In this document: in pieces, positions 17,104-26,631 of the stretch
Numbering within the stretch: the first letter of the stretch is position 1
Layout: every line of letters starts with the position of its first letter
Position numbers and translations under genes: made by a program
Origin: Borrelia hispanica CRI
GTDB taxonomy: Bacteria > Spirochaetota > Spirochaetia > Borreliales > Borreliaceae
DNA: 64,000 nt
Reading direction: 5' to 3'
Assembly (NCBI RefSeq): GCF_000500065.1
Contig: NZ_AYOU01000163.1
Coordinates: forward strand, 186,001-250,000
Notes under the pieces: generated by a model
Told to the model about the DNA's origin: nothing
The model's database searches: none
What the model saw: the letters and a program-made list of their open reading frames with translations, nothing else

Positions 17104-17934
17104 ATGATAATTACTTTTCTTTTTTTCTTTAGTGTATCCAATTTATATTCATTTTTAGAATTTGGCAAGGATGAAAAATTTGATTTGATTGATGATTTTG
17201 GAGAGATTAAAAATGATACTTTAAATATTGGCATAAAATTGAGAGCTTTGGATACTCATTTTTCTATTTTTTCAAATAATTATAAAGTCTTATATTCTAA
17301 GAATAAGATCAATGAATATGATAAGAGTGTTTTAATTATTTTTGACAAAGACTTAAATTTTAATTTGGAGTTTTTTGGTGATTTTGTTTATAAGGATAAT
17401 AAAGTTTTTTTAATGGATAATAAAAATTTTGATATCGTAGTGATTGATCAGTATAATAGACAGATAATTAATCCTTTATTTGTTATAAAAAGTAACAATA
17501 ATTTAAATATTATTTCTTCTTTTTTTGTGTCTGAACTTTTTTTAAAAAGTAAAGATGATATTGTATTTTCATTAAAAGAGAATGTAGATCTAGATTTAGA
17601 GTTAGGTAATTATACTCTTGTTTTGAATTTTTTAAAAAGAGATGTTGCTAAGGAATCAAAAATTCTTAGTGGCATTTATTATTTTGAAGTATTTTTAAAT
17701 AATAACAGTGTTTTTCGCATTGATTTTCAAAGTATATATTTGAATGGTAATTCATACGTTGTTTCTGGAGATAAAAATTATAATTTGAATGTTTTTGATT
17801 TAAAGAAAAATAATGGAAGTATTAAGATAAATAATCTTGAATTTATTAATGGTAATAATGAAATTAAAATCAAATATGGGGATGTCTATAATGTCGAAAA
17901 TAGTTTAACTTACAGGTTTACACTTAATGGGTGA
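17104..17934 (+). CDS. Exported beta-rich hypothetical protein
   Basis: 276 residues starting with a hydrophobic leader (MIITFLFFFSVSNLYS) consistent with a signal peptide. The remainder alternates short beta strands and Asn/Asp-rich turns and contains no recognised catalytic motif. It starts 4 bases after the propeller-like gene and overlaps rsmH by 8 bases, so it is translationally linked to the division cluster. The segment 'FRIDFQSIYLNGNSYVVSGD' may be a small beta-sandwich edge. No function is assigned. Confidence 0.55.
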   Translation: MIITFLFFFSVSNLYSFLEFGKDEKFDLIDDFGEIKNDTLNIGIKLRALDTHFSIFSNNYKVLYSKNKINEYDKSVLIIFDKDLNFNLEFFGDFVYKDNKVFLMDNKNFDIVVIDQYNRQIINPLFVIKSNNNLNIISSFFVSELFLKSKDDIVFSLKENVDLDLELGNYTLVLNFLKRDVAKESKILSGIYYFEVFLNNNSVFRIDFQSIYLNGNSYVVSGDKNYNLNVFDLKKNNGSIKINNLEFINGNNEIKIKYGDVYNVENSLTYRFTLNG

Positions 17935-18820
17935 TATTTTTCATATTCCTGTACTTCTTGAGGATATTATTAATCTTGTAGAAACTATATATTTAGATGA
18001 TGGGTTTGTTTTTGTTGATTGTACTCTTGGAGAAGGTGGCCATTCAAAAGCTGTACTTAGTAAATATCAAAATATTAATGTGGTTGGAATTGAAAGAGAT
18101 GATGTTGTTTTAAATAGAGCAAAAGAATTTCTTGTAGAATTTAATGAAAGAATTTCCTATTTTAATACTTGGTTTGATGATTTTTTTTGTGAACATTCTT
18201 TACATTGTCGATTTAATTTTATTTTAGCTGATCTTGGTATTTCTATGTTTCATTACAGGGTTGGTGGTAGAGGATTTTCTTTTTTTGAAGATGAAAAATT
18301 AGATATGAGGCTTTTTCCTGCTGATGGAGGTATTAGTGCTTATGATATTGTTAATACTTTTGATAAAGAAAAACTTGAAAACTTGATTTATGAATTGGGT
18401 GGTGAATATTATTCTAGGAGAATTGTTAAGGCTATCTTAGAATATAGAAAAATTAATAAGATTCAAACTTCAAGAGAACTCCAGAGAATAATTTGTAAAG
18501 CGTATCCTAATGTAAAATTTAAAATAAATCCAGCAACAAAAACTTTTCAAGCATTAAGAATTTATGTTAATGATGAGTTGGCTCGTTTAAAGAGAAGTTT
18601 GCCATTATGGATAGAAAATTTGTCAAAAAATGGAGTTTTGGCCATTATTACATTTCATTCTTTGGAAGATAAAATTGTAAAGGAATTTCTTAAAGGTTTA
18701 ACTAAAGAGCAGTATTGCATACTTACTAAAAAACCTATAACCGCAGGTTTTAAAGAAAAACAGTACAATAATGCATCAAGAAGTGCTAAGCTGAGAGCTG
18801 TAAAAAAATTGTATGAGTAA
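17927..18820 (+). CDS. rsmH: 16S rRNA (cytosine-1402-N4)-methyltransferase RsmH (MraW)
   Basis: 297 residues, normal for the family (about 310). It methylates C1402 of 16S rRNA using SAM. Visible signatures: 'HIPVLLEDII' at the N-terminus, SAM motif 'FVDCTLGEGGHSKAVL', 'ADLGISMFHYRVGGRGFSF', 'PATKTFQALRIYVNDEL' and 'ITFHSLEDKIVKEFL'. The final residues 'NNASRSAKLRAVKK' match the family's C-terminus. It is the first recognised gene of the dcw cluster and overlaps both neighbours by 8 bases. Confidence 0.93.
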   Translation: MGDIFHIPVLLEDIINLVETIYLDDGFVFVDCTLGEGGHSKAVLSKYQNINVVGIERDDVVLNRAKEFLVEFNERISYFNTWFDDFFCEHSLHCRFNFILADLGISMFHYRVGGRGFSFFEDEKLDMRLFPADGGISAYDIVNTFDKEKLENLIYELGGEYYSRRIVKAILEYRKINKIQTSRELQRIICKAYPNVKFKINPATKTFQALRIYVNDELARLKRSLPLWIENLSKNGVLAIITFHSLEDKIVKEFLKGLTKEQYCILTKKPITAGFKEKQYNNASRSAKLRAVKKLYE

Positions 18821-19094
18821 GATTAAAAGATTTGAAATTGGTTTTTATTGTTTATTAATTTTGTTATTAACAATTATAGTATGTTTAAATATTTATTTTA
18901 ATTTTAGATATGTTGTAAAGCTACGTGAGTTTGATGAGTTAAATAATGAACAAAATGATATTATTGATGAAAATCTTAGATTATTGACCATAATATATGA
19001 GCTTCAAAGTATTGATAGAATAGAAGATCTTAGTCAAAATTATTTAGGTTTAGAAAAAAAAGATAATAAGGATATTAGTATTATTAAACGATAA
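18813..19094 (+). CDS. ftsL: FtsL-like cell division protein
   Basis: 93 residues: a short cytoplasmic tail, one membrane segment (about 10-30, FYCLLILLLTIIVCLNIYF) and a periplasmic coiled coil with heptad leucines (LREFDELNNEQNDIIDENLRLL in shortened form). This is the FtsL/DivIC architecture, and the position between rsmH and murF is the standard ftsL site. FtsL with FtsQ and FtsB activates septal peptidoglycan synthesis by FtsW and its transpeptidase partner. Sequence conservation in this family is too low for motif proof. The usual next gene ftsI is absent here. Confidence 0.75.
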   Translation: MSKIKRFEIGFYCLLILLLTIIVCLNIYFNFRYVVKLREFDELNNEQNDIIDENLRLLTIIYELQSIDRIEDLSQNYLGLEKKDNKDISIIKR

Positions 19095-19112
19095 TATCTA
19101 TGAGGATATTTG

Positions 19113-20507
19113 GTGAATATAAAAATTAAAGATATTTTAGATTCTCTAAAGGATGTTAAATTTATTGGTGATGTTAGTAATATGCAAAAAATTGTATCAT
19201 TTTATTCGCTCGATAGTCGTGAAATAAATGTAAAGAATAGTGAAATTAGCCTTTATTTTGCTTATAAAGGTGATAGGGTAGATGGATTTTTTTTTGTTAA
19301 ATATTTAATTGATATTGGTGTTAAGTGTTTTGTATGTTCTAAAGATAGGGAGCTTTTGTGTATTGAATATTTAAATAAAAATAAAGATTTAATTTTTTTG
19401 CTAACTACTAATGTTGTATCTTGTCTTCAAAATTTAGCAGCTCACTTTATTAAAAAAACACGTTTTAAAAGAATAGCTATTACAGGTAGTAATGGAAAGA
19501 CTACAACGAAAGAGATGCTTTACAGTATATTGTCAGAGAGGTATAAAACTTGCAAAACTTGGGGAAATTTAAATTCAGATATTGGATTACCTTTGAGTAT
19601 TTTAAGAACCAAAGGGGATGAGGAGTATGCTGTTTTTGAAGTGGGAATTAGTTATGTTGGAGAGATGAATATTATTGCTGAGATATTAAATCCTGAAATT
19701 GTTATTGTAACAAATATTAGTTATGCTCATATGCAAGCTTTTGAGGATTTAAAAATTGTTGCTTATGAGAAGAGTAAAATTATGACAAAAGATACTAAAA
19801 TGTTAATTTTAAATGAAAGTTGTCCTCATTATGTATATCTAAAAGAAATAGCCAAATCTGTTAACTCAAATATAAATATCTTGTATTTTGAATTTCATAA
19901 TCTTCAAATTAGATCGTTTTCATTTGTAAATGATAAATTTTCTTATGATTTTACTTATAAGGGATGTGATTATTCCATTTTATTGCCCGGGAAACATAAT
20001 ATTTGCAATGCAATATCTTGTATTAATTTAGCTTTATTTCTTGGACTTAGTGAAAATGAAATTCGTAATGGTTTGTTGCATGCTGATTTTCAAAAGGGTA
20101 GAGCAGAACTTGTAAGAATAAAAGATTATTTAGTTTTAAATGATTCTTATAATGGTAATTTAAGCTCATTTATGGCTTTAAAAGAAATGATTTTAGATCT
20201 TGAGATTAAAGATAGAAAAATTATTGTTCTTGGATCTTTTAAAGAACTTGGAAAATTTGCATATGAGGTTCATAAAACAGCTATAGAAGAAGTTATTTTG
20301 ATGAATTTTGATAAAGTTTTTTTAATTGGTGAAGAATTTCAAGCAGTCAAGAGGGTTGACAATCTACCCTCAAATAGTTGTTTGTTTTATTTTAATAATT
20401 TTGAGAGTTTTATTGATTGTTTTGTAAATGCTTTAGAATCAGGGTGTTTTATTGCGATTAAAGGGTCAAGAACAAATAGACTTGAGAGAGTGCTTGACTA
20501 TCTTTAA
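19113..20507 (+). CDS. murF: UDP-MurNAc-tripeptide:D-Ala-D-Ala ligase MurF
   Basis: 464 residues from the GTG at 19113, which lies 6 bases after GAGGA; a TTG at 19110 would be too close. MurF adds D-Ala-D-Ala to the UDP-muramyl peptide in the cytoplasm. The N-terminal domain is followed by the Mur ligase P-loop 'ITGSNGKTTTKEML', then 'NLNSDIGLPLSIL', 'EVGISYVGEM', 'VTNISYAHMQAF' and the C-terminal 'LNDSYNGNLSSF'. In other organisms murE and murD also lie nearby; here they are absent from the cluster. Confidence 0.93.
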   Translation: MNIKIKDILDSLKDVKFIGDVSNMQKIVSFYSLDSREINVKNSEISLYFAYKGDRVDGFFFVKYLIDIGVKCFVCSKDRELLCIEYLNKNKDLIFLLTTNVVSCLQNLAAHFIKKTRFKRIAITGSNGKTTTKEMLYSILSERYKTCKTWGNLNSDIGLPLSILRTKGDEEYAVFEVGISYVGEMNIIAEILNPEIVIVTNISYAHMQAFEDLKIVAYEKSKIMTKDTKMLILNESCPHYVYLKEIAKSVNSNINILYFEFHNLQIRSFSFVNDKFSYDFTYKGCDYSILLPGKHNICNAISCINLALFLGLSENEIRNGLLHADFQKGRAELVRIKDYLVLNDSYNGNLSSFMALKEMILDLEIKDRKIIVLGSFKELGKFAYEVHKTAIEEVILMNFDKVFLIGEEFQAVKRVDNLPSNSCLFYFNNFESFIDCFVNALESGCFIAIKGSRTNRLERVLDYL

Positions 20508-20530
20508 ATTAATGCTGGAAGAGAGGATTT

Positions 20531-21586
20531 ATGTTTTGTTTTTTAGGACTTAGATTATTGAAATATATTACTTTTAGAACCGCTTATGCTACTGTTTTTG
20601 CATTTTTGCTTGCTTTAATTTTTGGTCCATTTATTATCTCAAGGCTTAAAAAATTAAAATTGGATCAAATTTTAAGAAAAGATGGACCAAAACGCCATTT
20701 AAGTGAAAAAATGGGAATTCCTACTATGGGCGGTGTTCTTATTTTTTTTTGTGTTTTAGTTTCTTTATTTTTTTGGATTCATTTTTTTAATATTTATTTT
20801 TTAATTGTACTTTTTGTTATGATTAGTTTTGCGTGTTTGGGATTTACAGATGATTTGCTTAAAATAAAAAGAAAAAATTCGGATGGACTTAATCCTAGAT
20901 TTAAAATTTATGGGCAAATATTATTTTCTTTTATTTCAGTTGCTATGCTTTACTATTTTGGTGGAGAACATGTTAGTATAATTTATTTTCCCTTTTTCAA
21001 ATCTCTCAAATTAGATTTGGGAATTTTATATATTCCATTTGGGATGTTTGTTTTAATATCTGCATCTAATTCTTTTAATTTGACAGATGGGCTTGATGGA
21101 CTTGCTATTGGACTTAGTATTGTTGTAACAGGTGCTTTAATAATAATTGCATATCTTACAAGTAGAGTTGATTTTGCATTGTATTTAAATATTCCAAATG
21201 TTAAAGGTTGTGAAGAACTTGTAATATTTCTTGGGGCTTTGCTTGGTGGTAGTTTTGGATTTTTGTGGTTTAATGCATATCCTGCTAAAATAATGATGGG
21301 TGATACTGGTAGTCTTTCAATAGGTGCAGTACTTGGAATGGTAGCTTTAATTTTAAAGAGTGAAATTCTTTTTGCAATCCTTGCAGGAGTTTTTGTTGTA
21401 GAAACTTTATCTGTAATTATTCAAGTTGTGGTTTATAAAAAAACCAAAAAAAGGGTATTTAAAATGGCGCCACTTCATCATCATTTTGAAGAGCTTGGGT
21501 GGTCTGAAATGCAGGTTGTTATTAGATTTTGGATAATAGGTTTAATATTTGCTATACTTGCTTTAAGTACTATTAAGATTAGATAA
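20531..21586 (+). CDS. mraY: Phospho-N-acetylmuramoyl-pentapeptide transferase MraY
   Basis: 351 residues with about ten membrane helices. MraY transfers phospho-MurNAc-pentapeptide to undecaprenyl phosphate, forming lipid I. Signature pieces: 'GPKRHLSEKMGIPTMGGVL', the Asp pair in 'GFTDDLLKIKRK', 'NLTDGLDGLAIG', 'GDTGSLSIGA' and the 'PLHHHFEELGW' loop. All key residues look intact. The ribosome-binding site is AGAGAGG before ATG 20531. UppP near the end of the window recycles the same carrier lipid. Confidence 0.95.
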   Translation: MFCFLGLRLLKYITFRTAYATVFAFLLALIFGPFIISRLKKLKLDQILRKDGPKRHLSEKMGIPTMGGVLIFFCVLVSLFFWIHFFNIYFLIVLFVMISFACLGFTDDLLKIKRKNSDGLNPRFKIYGQILFSFISVAMLYYFGGEHVSIIYFPFFKSLKLDLGILYIPFGMFVLISASNSFNLTDGLDGLAIGLSIVVTGALIIIAYLTSRVDFALYLNIPNVKGCEELVIFLGALLGGSFGFLWFNAYPAKIMMGDTGSLSIGAVLGMVALILKSEILFAILAGVFVVETLSVIIQVVVYKKTKKRVFKMAPLHHHFEELGWSEMQVVIRFWIIGLIFAILALSTIKIR

Positions 21587-21596
21587 GAAATTTAGA

Positions 21597-22700
21597 TTGA
21601 GAGTTATGTTTGTAGAGAAAACCTCTCTTAGAAAATGTTATTTTCTTGTTTTATTTTCACTTATTTCTTATGGTCTTATTGTATTTTATACATCTTCATT
21701 TTTTTTAAGTTTAGAACTTACAGGGGATCCTAATTTTTTATTTTTAATGCGTCTTAAGTATCTTGTTTTAAGTTTTATTGTGTTTTTTATTTTTGATAAG
21801 ATTCCTTTAGATTTTTTAAAAAAAACAGTTTTTATTATATTGTTTATAACTTTTGCATTAGTTTTGGCGACTTTTTTTTCTCCTAGTGTTTCTGGAGCAC
21901 AAAGATGGATATTTTTTAAAGGTATCAGTATTCAGCCATCAGAAATCTTTAAGGTTTCTTTTACAATTTATCTTGCAAATTATTTAAGTAAATTCAAATT
22001 AAAATCAAATAATCATATTTCTTATTGGCTTAAACCTATGTTAATTTTTGGTGTTTTTTGGTTGCTTATAATTTTGCAAAATGATTATTCAACAGCTATT
22101 TATTTTGCTATTCTTTTTTTTATTGTTTTATTTATTGCTGGAATGCCATTAGGATATATTTTTGCTATTTTGTTTACTTTTATTCCAATTGCTATGCTGT
22201 TTTTATTATTTGAGCCTTATAGGGTTGCAAGAATTTTTGCATTTTTAAATCCTTATGATGATCCTTTGGGAAAGGGATATCAAATAATATCATCACTTAA
22301 TGCATTAAAGAATGGTGGTCTTTTAGGTAAGGGGCTTGGAATGGGTGAAATGAAACTTGGAAGGCTTCCTGAGGCTAATTCTGATTTTATTTTTTCTGTA
22401 CTTGGAGAAGAATTAGGGTTTTTTGGAATTTTTTTTGCTATTATGTTGTTCTTTTTATTTTTTTATTTTGGATATTTTGTTGCCATTCATGCTAAAACCG
22501 AGTTTAAATTTTTTCTTGCGTTTATTTCAAGTCTTTCAATCTTTCTTCAAAGTATCATGAATATTTTAATTGCAATTGGACTTTTGCCCCCTACAGGTAT
22601 AAATTTGCCATTTTTTTCATCAGGTGGTTCTTCTATTGTTGTTACGATGGCACTCTCTGGACTTATTTCAAATGTCTCAAGAGATATTGAGGGCACATAG
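21597..22700 (+). CDS. ftsW: Septal peptidoglycan polymerase FtsW
   Basis: 367 residues from TTG 21597, or 364 from ATG 21606. It is a SEDS-family glycosyltransferase with about ten membrane helices that polymerises lipid II at the septum. Characteristic sequence: 'GAQRWIFFKGISIQPSEIFK' at the fourth loop, 'NPYDDPLGKGYQIISSLNAL', 'GLGMGEMKLGRLPEANSDFI' and 'GINLPFFSSGGSSIV'. It lies between mraY and ftsQ, as in many dcw clusters. The location makes FtsW more likely than the elongation paralogue RodA. Confidence 0.92.
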   Translation: MRVMFVEKTSLRKCYFLVLFSLISYGLIVFYTSSFFLSLELTGDPNFLFLMRLKYLVLSFIVFFIFDKIPLDFLKKTVFIILFITFALVLATFFSPSVSGAQRWIFFKGISIQPSEIFKVSFTIYLANYLSKFKLKSNNHISYWLKPMLIFGVFWLLIILQNDYSTAIYFAILFFIVLFIAGMPLGYIFAILFTFIPIAMLFLLFEPYRVARIFAFLNPYDDPLGKGYQIISSLNALKNGGLLGKGLGMGEMKLGRLPEANSDFIFSVLGEELGFFGIFFAIMLFFLFFYFGYFVAIHAKTEFKFFLAFISSLSIFLQSIMNILIAIGLLPPTGINLPFFSSGGSSIVVTMALSGLISNVSRDIEGT

Positions 22701-22733
22701 TTTGGAGTAAGTGTGTGATTTAGTTTTAAGTTT

Positions 22734-23477
22734 ATGGAGATTTATAGAAAAATTTTAATTATTTATATTTATGTAATAATATCTTTTATATTACTTGAGA
22801 TTATTTTTATTATTTTTATTTCTCCTTATTTTTTAATTAGATATATTAGTTTCAATGATGACATTCATATTTCTAAGGAAGATATATTAAGGATTTCAGG
22901 CATTAAGCCTAATACTTATTATTATAATGCTGATATTAGTATTTATAAGAAAAATATTATGAAGGATTTAAGAGTAAAGAATGTGAAGATCAAACTTAAA
23001 TTTCCTAATATGATTAGCATTAATATTGAGAGAAGAGTTCCTGTGGCTACTGCTTATGAGAATATTAATGGTAGTTTTGTCTATTATTTTATTGCCTCAG
23101 ATGGTGTTATTTTAGAGAAATCTAAAGATTTAATTTATGATTTGCCTATAATTAGTGGATTGAATTTAACTGGTAGTGAAGTTGGTGATTTTTTAGAGGA
23201 TCGGATGTTAACTATTATAAAGAACCTTAACTATGTTAAAATAAATCAAAATACTTTGTATAATTTAATATCAGAAATTAATTTTTTGAAGTTGAATTTC
23301 TATGATTACAAGATTATTTTGTATATAAAGAATATATATAATAAGATATTGATAAGAATGGATATGGATTTAATAAGTGTAATGCATAAGGTATTCATGA
23401 TATCTAATTTACTTAAGGAAGGATTTGATATTGTTGATTTAAGAAGTGGTGATATCATTTTGTTAGGAGAAAATTAG
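22734..23477 (+). CDS. ftsQ: Cell division protein FtsQ/DivIB
   Basis: 247 residues. A single N-terminal membrane helix (about 8-33) precedes a POTRA domain: 'HISKEDILRISGIKPNTYYY', 'IMKDLRVKNVKIKLKFPNMI' and 'INIERRVPVATA'. These are the usual FtsQ features, although the family is divergent. It bridges the cytoplasmic and periplasmic division machinery with FtsL. The stop overlaps the GTG start of ftsA by one base. The ribosome-binding site is weak. Confidence 0.87.
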   Translation: MEIYRKILIIYIYVIISFILLEIIFIIFISPYFLIRYISFNDDIHISKEDILRISGIKPNTYYYNADISIYKKNIMKDLRVKNVKIKLKFPNMISINIERRVPVATAYENINGSFVYYFIASDGVILEKSKDLIYDLPIISGLNLTGSEVGDFLEDRMLTIIKNLNYVKINQNTLYNLISEINFLKLNFYDYKIILYIKNIYNKILIRMDMDLISVMHKVFMISNLLKEGFDIVDLRSGDIILLGEN

Positions 23478-24718
23478 TGTCTAGGGATTTGATAGTAGGA
23501 TTGGATGTTGGAACTTCAAAAATTTGTACTGTTGTAGCTGAGGTAAATTTGAACAATCAATTGGAAATAATTGGAATAGGCACTAGCATTTCAAGGGGTG
23601 TTAGAAAAGGAGTTCTTATAAATATTGAAGCAGCTCTTGATTCGATATCTAATTCTATTGAGGCTGCTGAGCTTATTTCTGGGTGCGATATTGCTACTCT
23701 TTCTGTTTCTATGTCAGGTAGTAGCATAGAAGGTACTAATTCTCGTGGAGTTGTGGCAATAAATTCAAAGACCAGGGAAATTGATGAGGAAGATGTTGAA
23801 CGTGTTATTGAGGCTGCTAAGGCAATTGTAATTCCAATGGATAGAGAAATTTTACATGTAATTCCTCAAGAGTTTATTGTTGATGGAATTCCCCATATAA
23901 AAAATCCAATAGATATGATGGGAATTCGTCTTGAAGGTGAAGTACATATTATTACAGGATCTAGTTCTTCAAGTCAGAATTTAGTTAGATGTGTAAATAG
24001 AGCAGGATTTTCTGTTGATGAGGTTGTTCTTGGAAGTTTGGCTTCATCTTATGCTACCTTATCTAAAGAAGAGCGTGAAATGGGAGTTTTGTTTATTGAT
24101 ATGGGAAAAGGTACAACCGATATCATTCTTTATGTTGATGGTTCTCCTTATTATACAGGAGTAATTCCTATAGGTGCAAATAGAGTGACTCTTGATATTG
24201 CGCAAGTTTGGAAAGTTCCCGAAGATGTTGCTGAGAATATTAAAATAACAGCTGGAGTTGCCCATATTTCTGCTCTTGAGACTCAAATGGAAAGTGTCAT
24301 TATACCTAATCTTGGAACTAGACCACCCCAAGAAAAGAGTCGAAAAGAGTTGGCTATAATTATTAGTTCGAGATTAAATGAAATCTTTGAGATGATAAAA
24401 GCCGAAATAGTTAAGAGGGGACTTTATAATAAGATTAATGGAGGTATTGTTTTGACTGGAGGGGGAGTTTTGTTTCCTGGTATTTCTAATTTGACAGAAG
24501 AAATATTTAAGTATCCATCAAGAATAGGATTTCCAATGAATATTAATGGGGTTGGGGAAGAGTATATTGATCCTAAATTTTCTTCAGCTCTTGGTCTTGT
24601 TCTATATAAACATGAGCAACAAAAATTTAATAAGTTGAAAAAAGGAAATAATAAATCTAAAAGACAAGGTAAAATATCTTCAAAATTGAAAGGTTGGTTT
24701 TTGAAGGAGTGGTTTTGA
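23477..24718 (+). CDS. ftsA: Cell division protein FtsA
   Basis: 413 residues from GTG 23477, preceded by AGGAG. Actin-fold ATPase that tethers FtsZ to the membrane. 'LIVGLDVGTSKICTVVAE' (phosphate 1), the 1C insert region 'RGVRKGVLINIEAALDSI', 'LFIDMGKGTTDIILY' (phosphate 2) and 'GGIVLTGGGVLFPGI' (adenosine motif) are all present. The last 15 residues, KISSKLKGWFLKEWF, form the amphipathic membrane-targeting helix. ftsZ follows after 20 bases. Confidence 0.95.
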   Translation: MSRDLIVGLDVGTSKICTVVAEVNLNNQLEIIGIGTSISRGVRKGVLINIEAALDSISNSIEAAELISGCDIATLSVSMSGSSIEGTNSRGVVAINSKTREIDEEDVERVIEAAKAIVIPMDREILHVIPQEFIVDGIPHIKNPIDMMGIRLEGEVHIITGSSSSSQNLVRCVNRAGFSVDEVVLGSLASSYATLSKEEREMGVLFIDMGKGTTDIILYVDGSPYYTGVIPIGANRVTLDIAQVWKVPEDVAENIKITAGVAHISALETQMESVIIPNLGTRPPQEKSRKELAIIISSRLNEIFEMIKAEIVKRGLYNKINGGIVLTGGGVLFPGISNLTEEIFKYPSRIGFPMNINGVGEEYIDPKFSSALGLVLYKHEQQKFNKLKKGNNKSKRQGKISSKLKGWFLKEWF

Positions 24719-24738
24719 TCGGTCATGGAGGCATTTAA

Positions 24739-25935
24739 ATGAAAGATTATAATATTATTGATAGTCATTCAAAAAGGTTTGATTCTGCTACAAATCCTAC
24801 GGTTCTTAAGGTAATTGGTGCAGGCGGTGGTGGTAGTAATGCTGTCAATCGTATGATTGAGTATGGAGTAAGAGATGTTGAATTTATTGTAGCAAATACT
24901 GATCTTCAGGCTCTTCAAACGTCTATTGCTCCCATTAAGATTGCTCTTGGTGCTAAGGTTACAGCAGGTCTTGGAGCTGGTGGTAGGCCAGAAATTGGAC
25001 AGGCTGCAGCAGAAGAAGACATTGATGTTATTAAAAATCATTTAGCAGGTGCTGATATGGTATTTATTACTGCTGGCATGGGAGGAGGAACAGGAACAGG
25101 TGCTGCTCCTGTTATTGCTCAAGTTGCTAAGGAGCTTGGGATTTTGACAGTTGGAGTTGTTACTAAACCTTTTAAATTTGAAGGCCCTAAAAAGATGCGA
25201 CTTGCTGAACAAGGAATAAATAATTTAAGAAAATCTGTTGATACTTTGATCATTATTCCAAATCAAAAGCTTTTAACGGTTGTTGATAAACGAACTACAA
25301 TTAAGGATGCATTTAAGAGAGCTGATGATGTACTTAGAATGGGTGTACAAGGAATTGCAGGTCTTATTATTGAACATGGAGAAGTCAATATTGATTTTGC
25401 TGATGTTAAGAGTATTATGCAAGGGCAAGGCGATGCTTTAATGGGTATTGGTTATGGTAAGGGTGAGAATAGAGCAGTTGATGCTGCTACTTCTGCTATT
25501 AGTAATCCTTTACTTGAGGAAGTTAGAATAGAAGGGTCTAAGGGGCTTCTTGTGAATATAACTGGGGGTGAAGATTTTTCATTGCTTGAACTTGAAGAGA
25601 TTATGGGAATTATTACTGCTAGTGTTGATGATGAGGCTACTGTAATATATGGACATGCAATTAATTCAAATCTGGATGATGAGATTTATGTTACAGTTGT
25701 TGCTACTGGATTTTCTGCTAAAAAACAGAAAGACCTATCTGGAGTTGTTGAAAATAATACTTTAAGTTCAAAAGAATTTGATAGTTTAATGTCAGGTAGT
25801 CAAGATGCTTCTGGGGTGACTTATGGAGCCAATGATAATTTTATAGCAAAATCAAAAAATGTGAATTATTTTGAAGATGATATTGATGTTCCCACATTTC
25901 TTAGAAATTTAAATAAGAAAAATGGCGACAATTGA
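24739..25935 (+). CDS. ftsZ: Cell division GTPase FtsZ
   Basis: 398 residues. Tubulin-like GTPase forming the division ring. The glycine-rich loop '[16 protein letters not shown]' and the tubulin signature GGGTGTG (115-121) are intact, as are '[16 protein letters not shown]' and '[15 protein letters not shown]'. The C-terminal peptide '[14 protein letters not shown]' is the conserved tail that binds FtsA. A strong GGAGG lies 7 bases before ATG 24739. In Borrelia the division ring must act with periplasmic flagella in place. The next gene begins at the base after the stop. Confidence 0.97.
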   Translation: MKDYNIIDSHSKRFDSATNPTVLKVIGAGGGGSNAVNRMIEYGVRDVEFIVANTDLQALQTSIAPIKIALGAKVTAGLGAGGRPEIGQAAAEEDIDVIKNHLAGADMVFITAGMGGGTGTGAAPVIAQVAKELGILTVGVVTKPFKFEGPKKMRLAEQGINNLRKSVDTLIIIPNQKLLTVVDKRTTIKDAFKRADDVLRMGVQGIAGLIIEHGEVNIDFADVKSIMQGQGDALMGIGYGKGENRAVDAATSAISNPLLEEVRIEGSKGLLVNITGGEDFSLLELEEIMGIITASVDDEATVIYGHAINSNLDDEIYVTVVATGFSAKKQKDLSGVVENNTLSSKEFDSLMSGSQDASGVTYGANDNFIAKSKNVNYFEDDIDVPTFLRNLNKKNGDN

Positions 25936-26625
25936 ATGAAGAAATGTGTATCGGTATTTTTGTTACTATTGGTTTCTTGTGGTGATGGAGCTAAAGAGAA
26001 ATCAAATCTTGGACTTAGAATAAGAGAAGTAGAATTATCTGGTGGTGGTTCATTAGAAAAAATAGAAGTTTATAAAGAGTTTATTGATAGAGAAGAAAAA
26101 AATGTTTTAAAAATAATAAATTCTATTGATAAGAAGGCCAGATTTTTTATCTTAATTGGTCTTGAGCTTATTAAGCTTGGTCAATATTTGCCTGCTATTG
26201 AATATTTTAATAAAAATTTAGAATATGGACCTGATAATCATTTGTCTCATTTTTATATAGGTGTTTCTTCTTATAATTTAGCTAAGGGAATGCAAACTAA
26301 AGACAAGATAGAGGAGTATTTTATTCTTGCTGAAAATTCTTTTTTAAAGTCGATATCTCTTAAAGATGATTTTAAGGAAGCAATTTTTGCTCTCTCTACT
26401 ATGTATGTTTATGATCTTGATAGGCAATTAGAAGCTAAAGGTTATTTAGGTAAACTTGAATTTATGGGAGAAAATTATTTTGAATTTTTGATGTTAAGAG
26501 GCGCAAATTATTATTCTCTTGGTGATTTTAATAATGCTTTATTGTTTTATAATAAAGCAAAAAGTAAGGCTTCAACTCAAGAACAAATAGAGGGAGTTAG
26601 TAAAATAATAAATGATTTTAAGTAG
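25936..26625 (+). CDS. TPR lipoprotein (BB0298-like)
   Basis: 229 residues. The leader ends in a lipobox (LLLVSC, Cys15), so it is a predicted lipoprotein. About three TPR units follow, for example 'FFILIGLELIKLGQYLPAIEY', 'HFYIGVSSYNLAKGM' and 'MLRGANYYSLGDFNNALLFY'. It starts on the base after the ftsZ stop and is 6 bases from dprA, so it is very likely co-transcribed with ftsZ. A septum or envelope adaptor role is possible, not shown. Confidence 0.65.
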   Translation: MKKCVSVFLLLLVSCGDGAKEKSNLGLRIREVELSGGGSLEKIEVYKEFIDREEKNVLKIINSIDKKARFFILIGLELIKLGQYLPAIEYFNKNLEYGPDNHLSHFYIGVSSYNLAKGMQTKDKIEEYFILAENSFLKSISLKDDFKEAIFALSTMYVYDLDRQLEAKGYLGKLEFMGENYFEFLMLRGANYYSLGDFNNALLFYNKAKSKASTQEQIEGVSKIINDFK

Positions 26626-26631
26626 TTTTAT

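Noticed and set aside
24424-24768. 114-residue minus-strand frame across the ftsA-ftsZ junction
   Set aside because: It covers the ftsA end and the strong ftsZ ribosome-binding site on the other strand; nothing supports translation.
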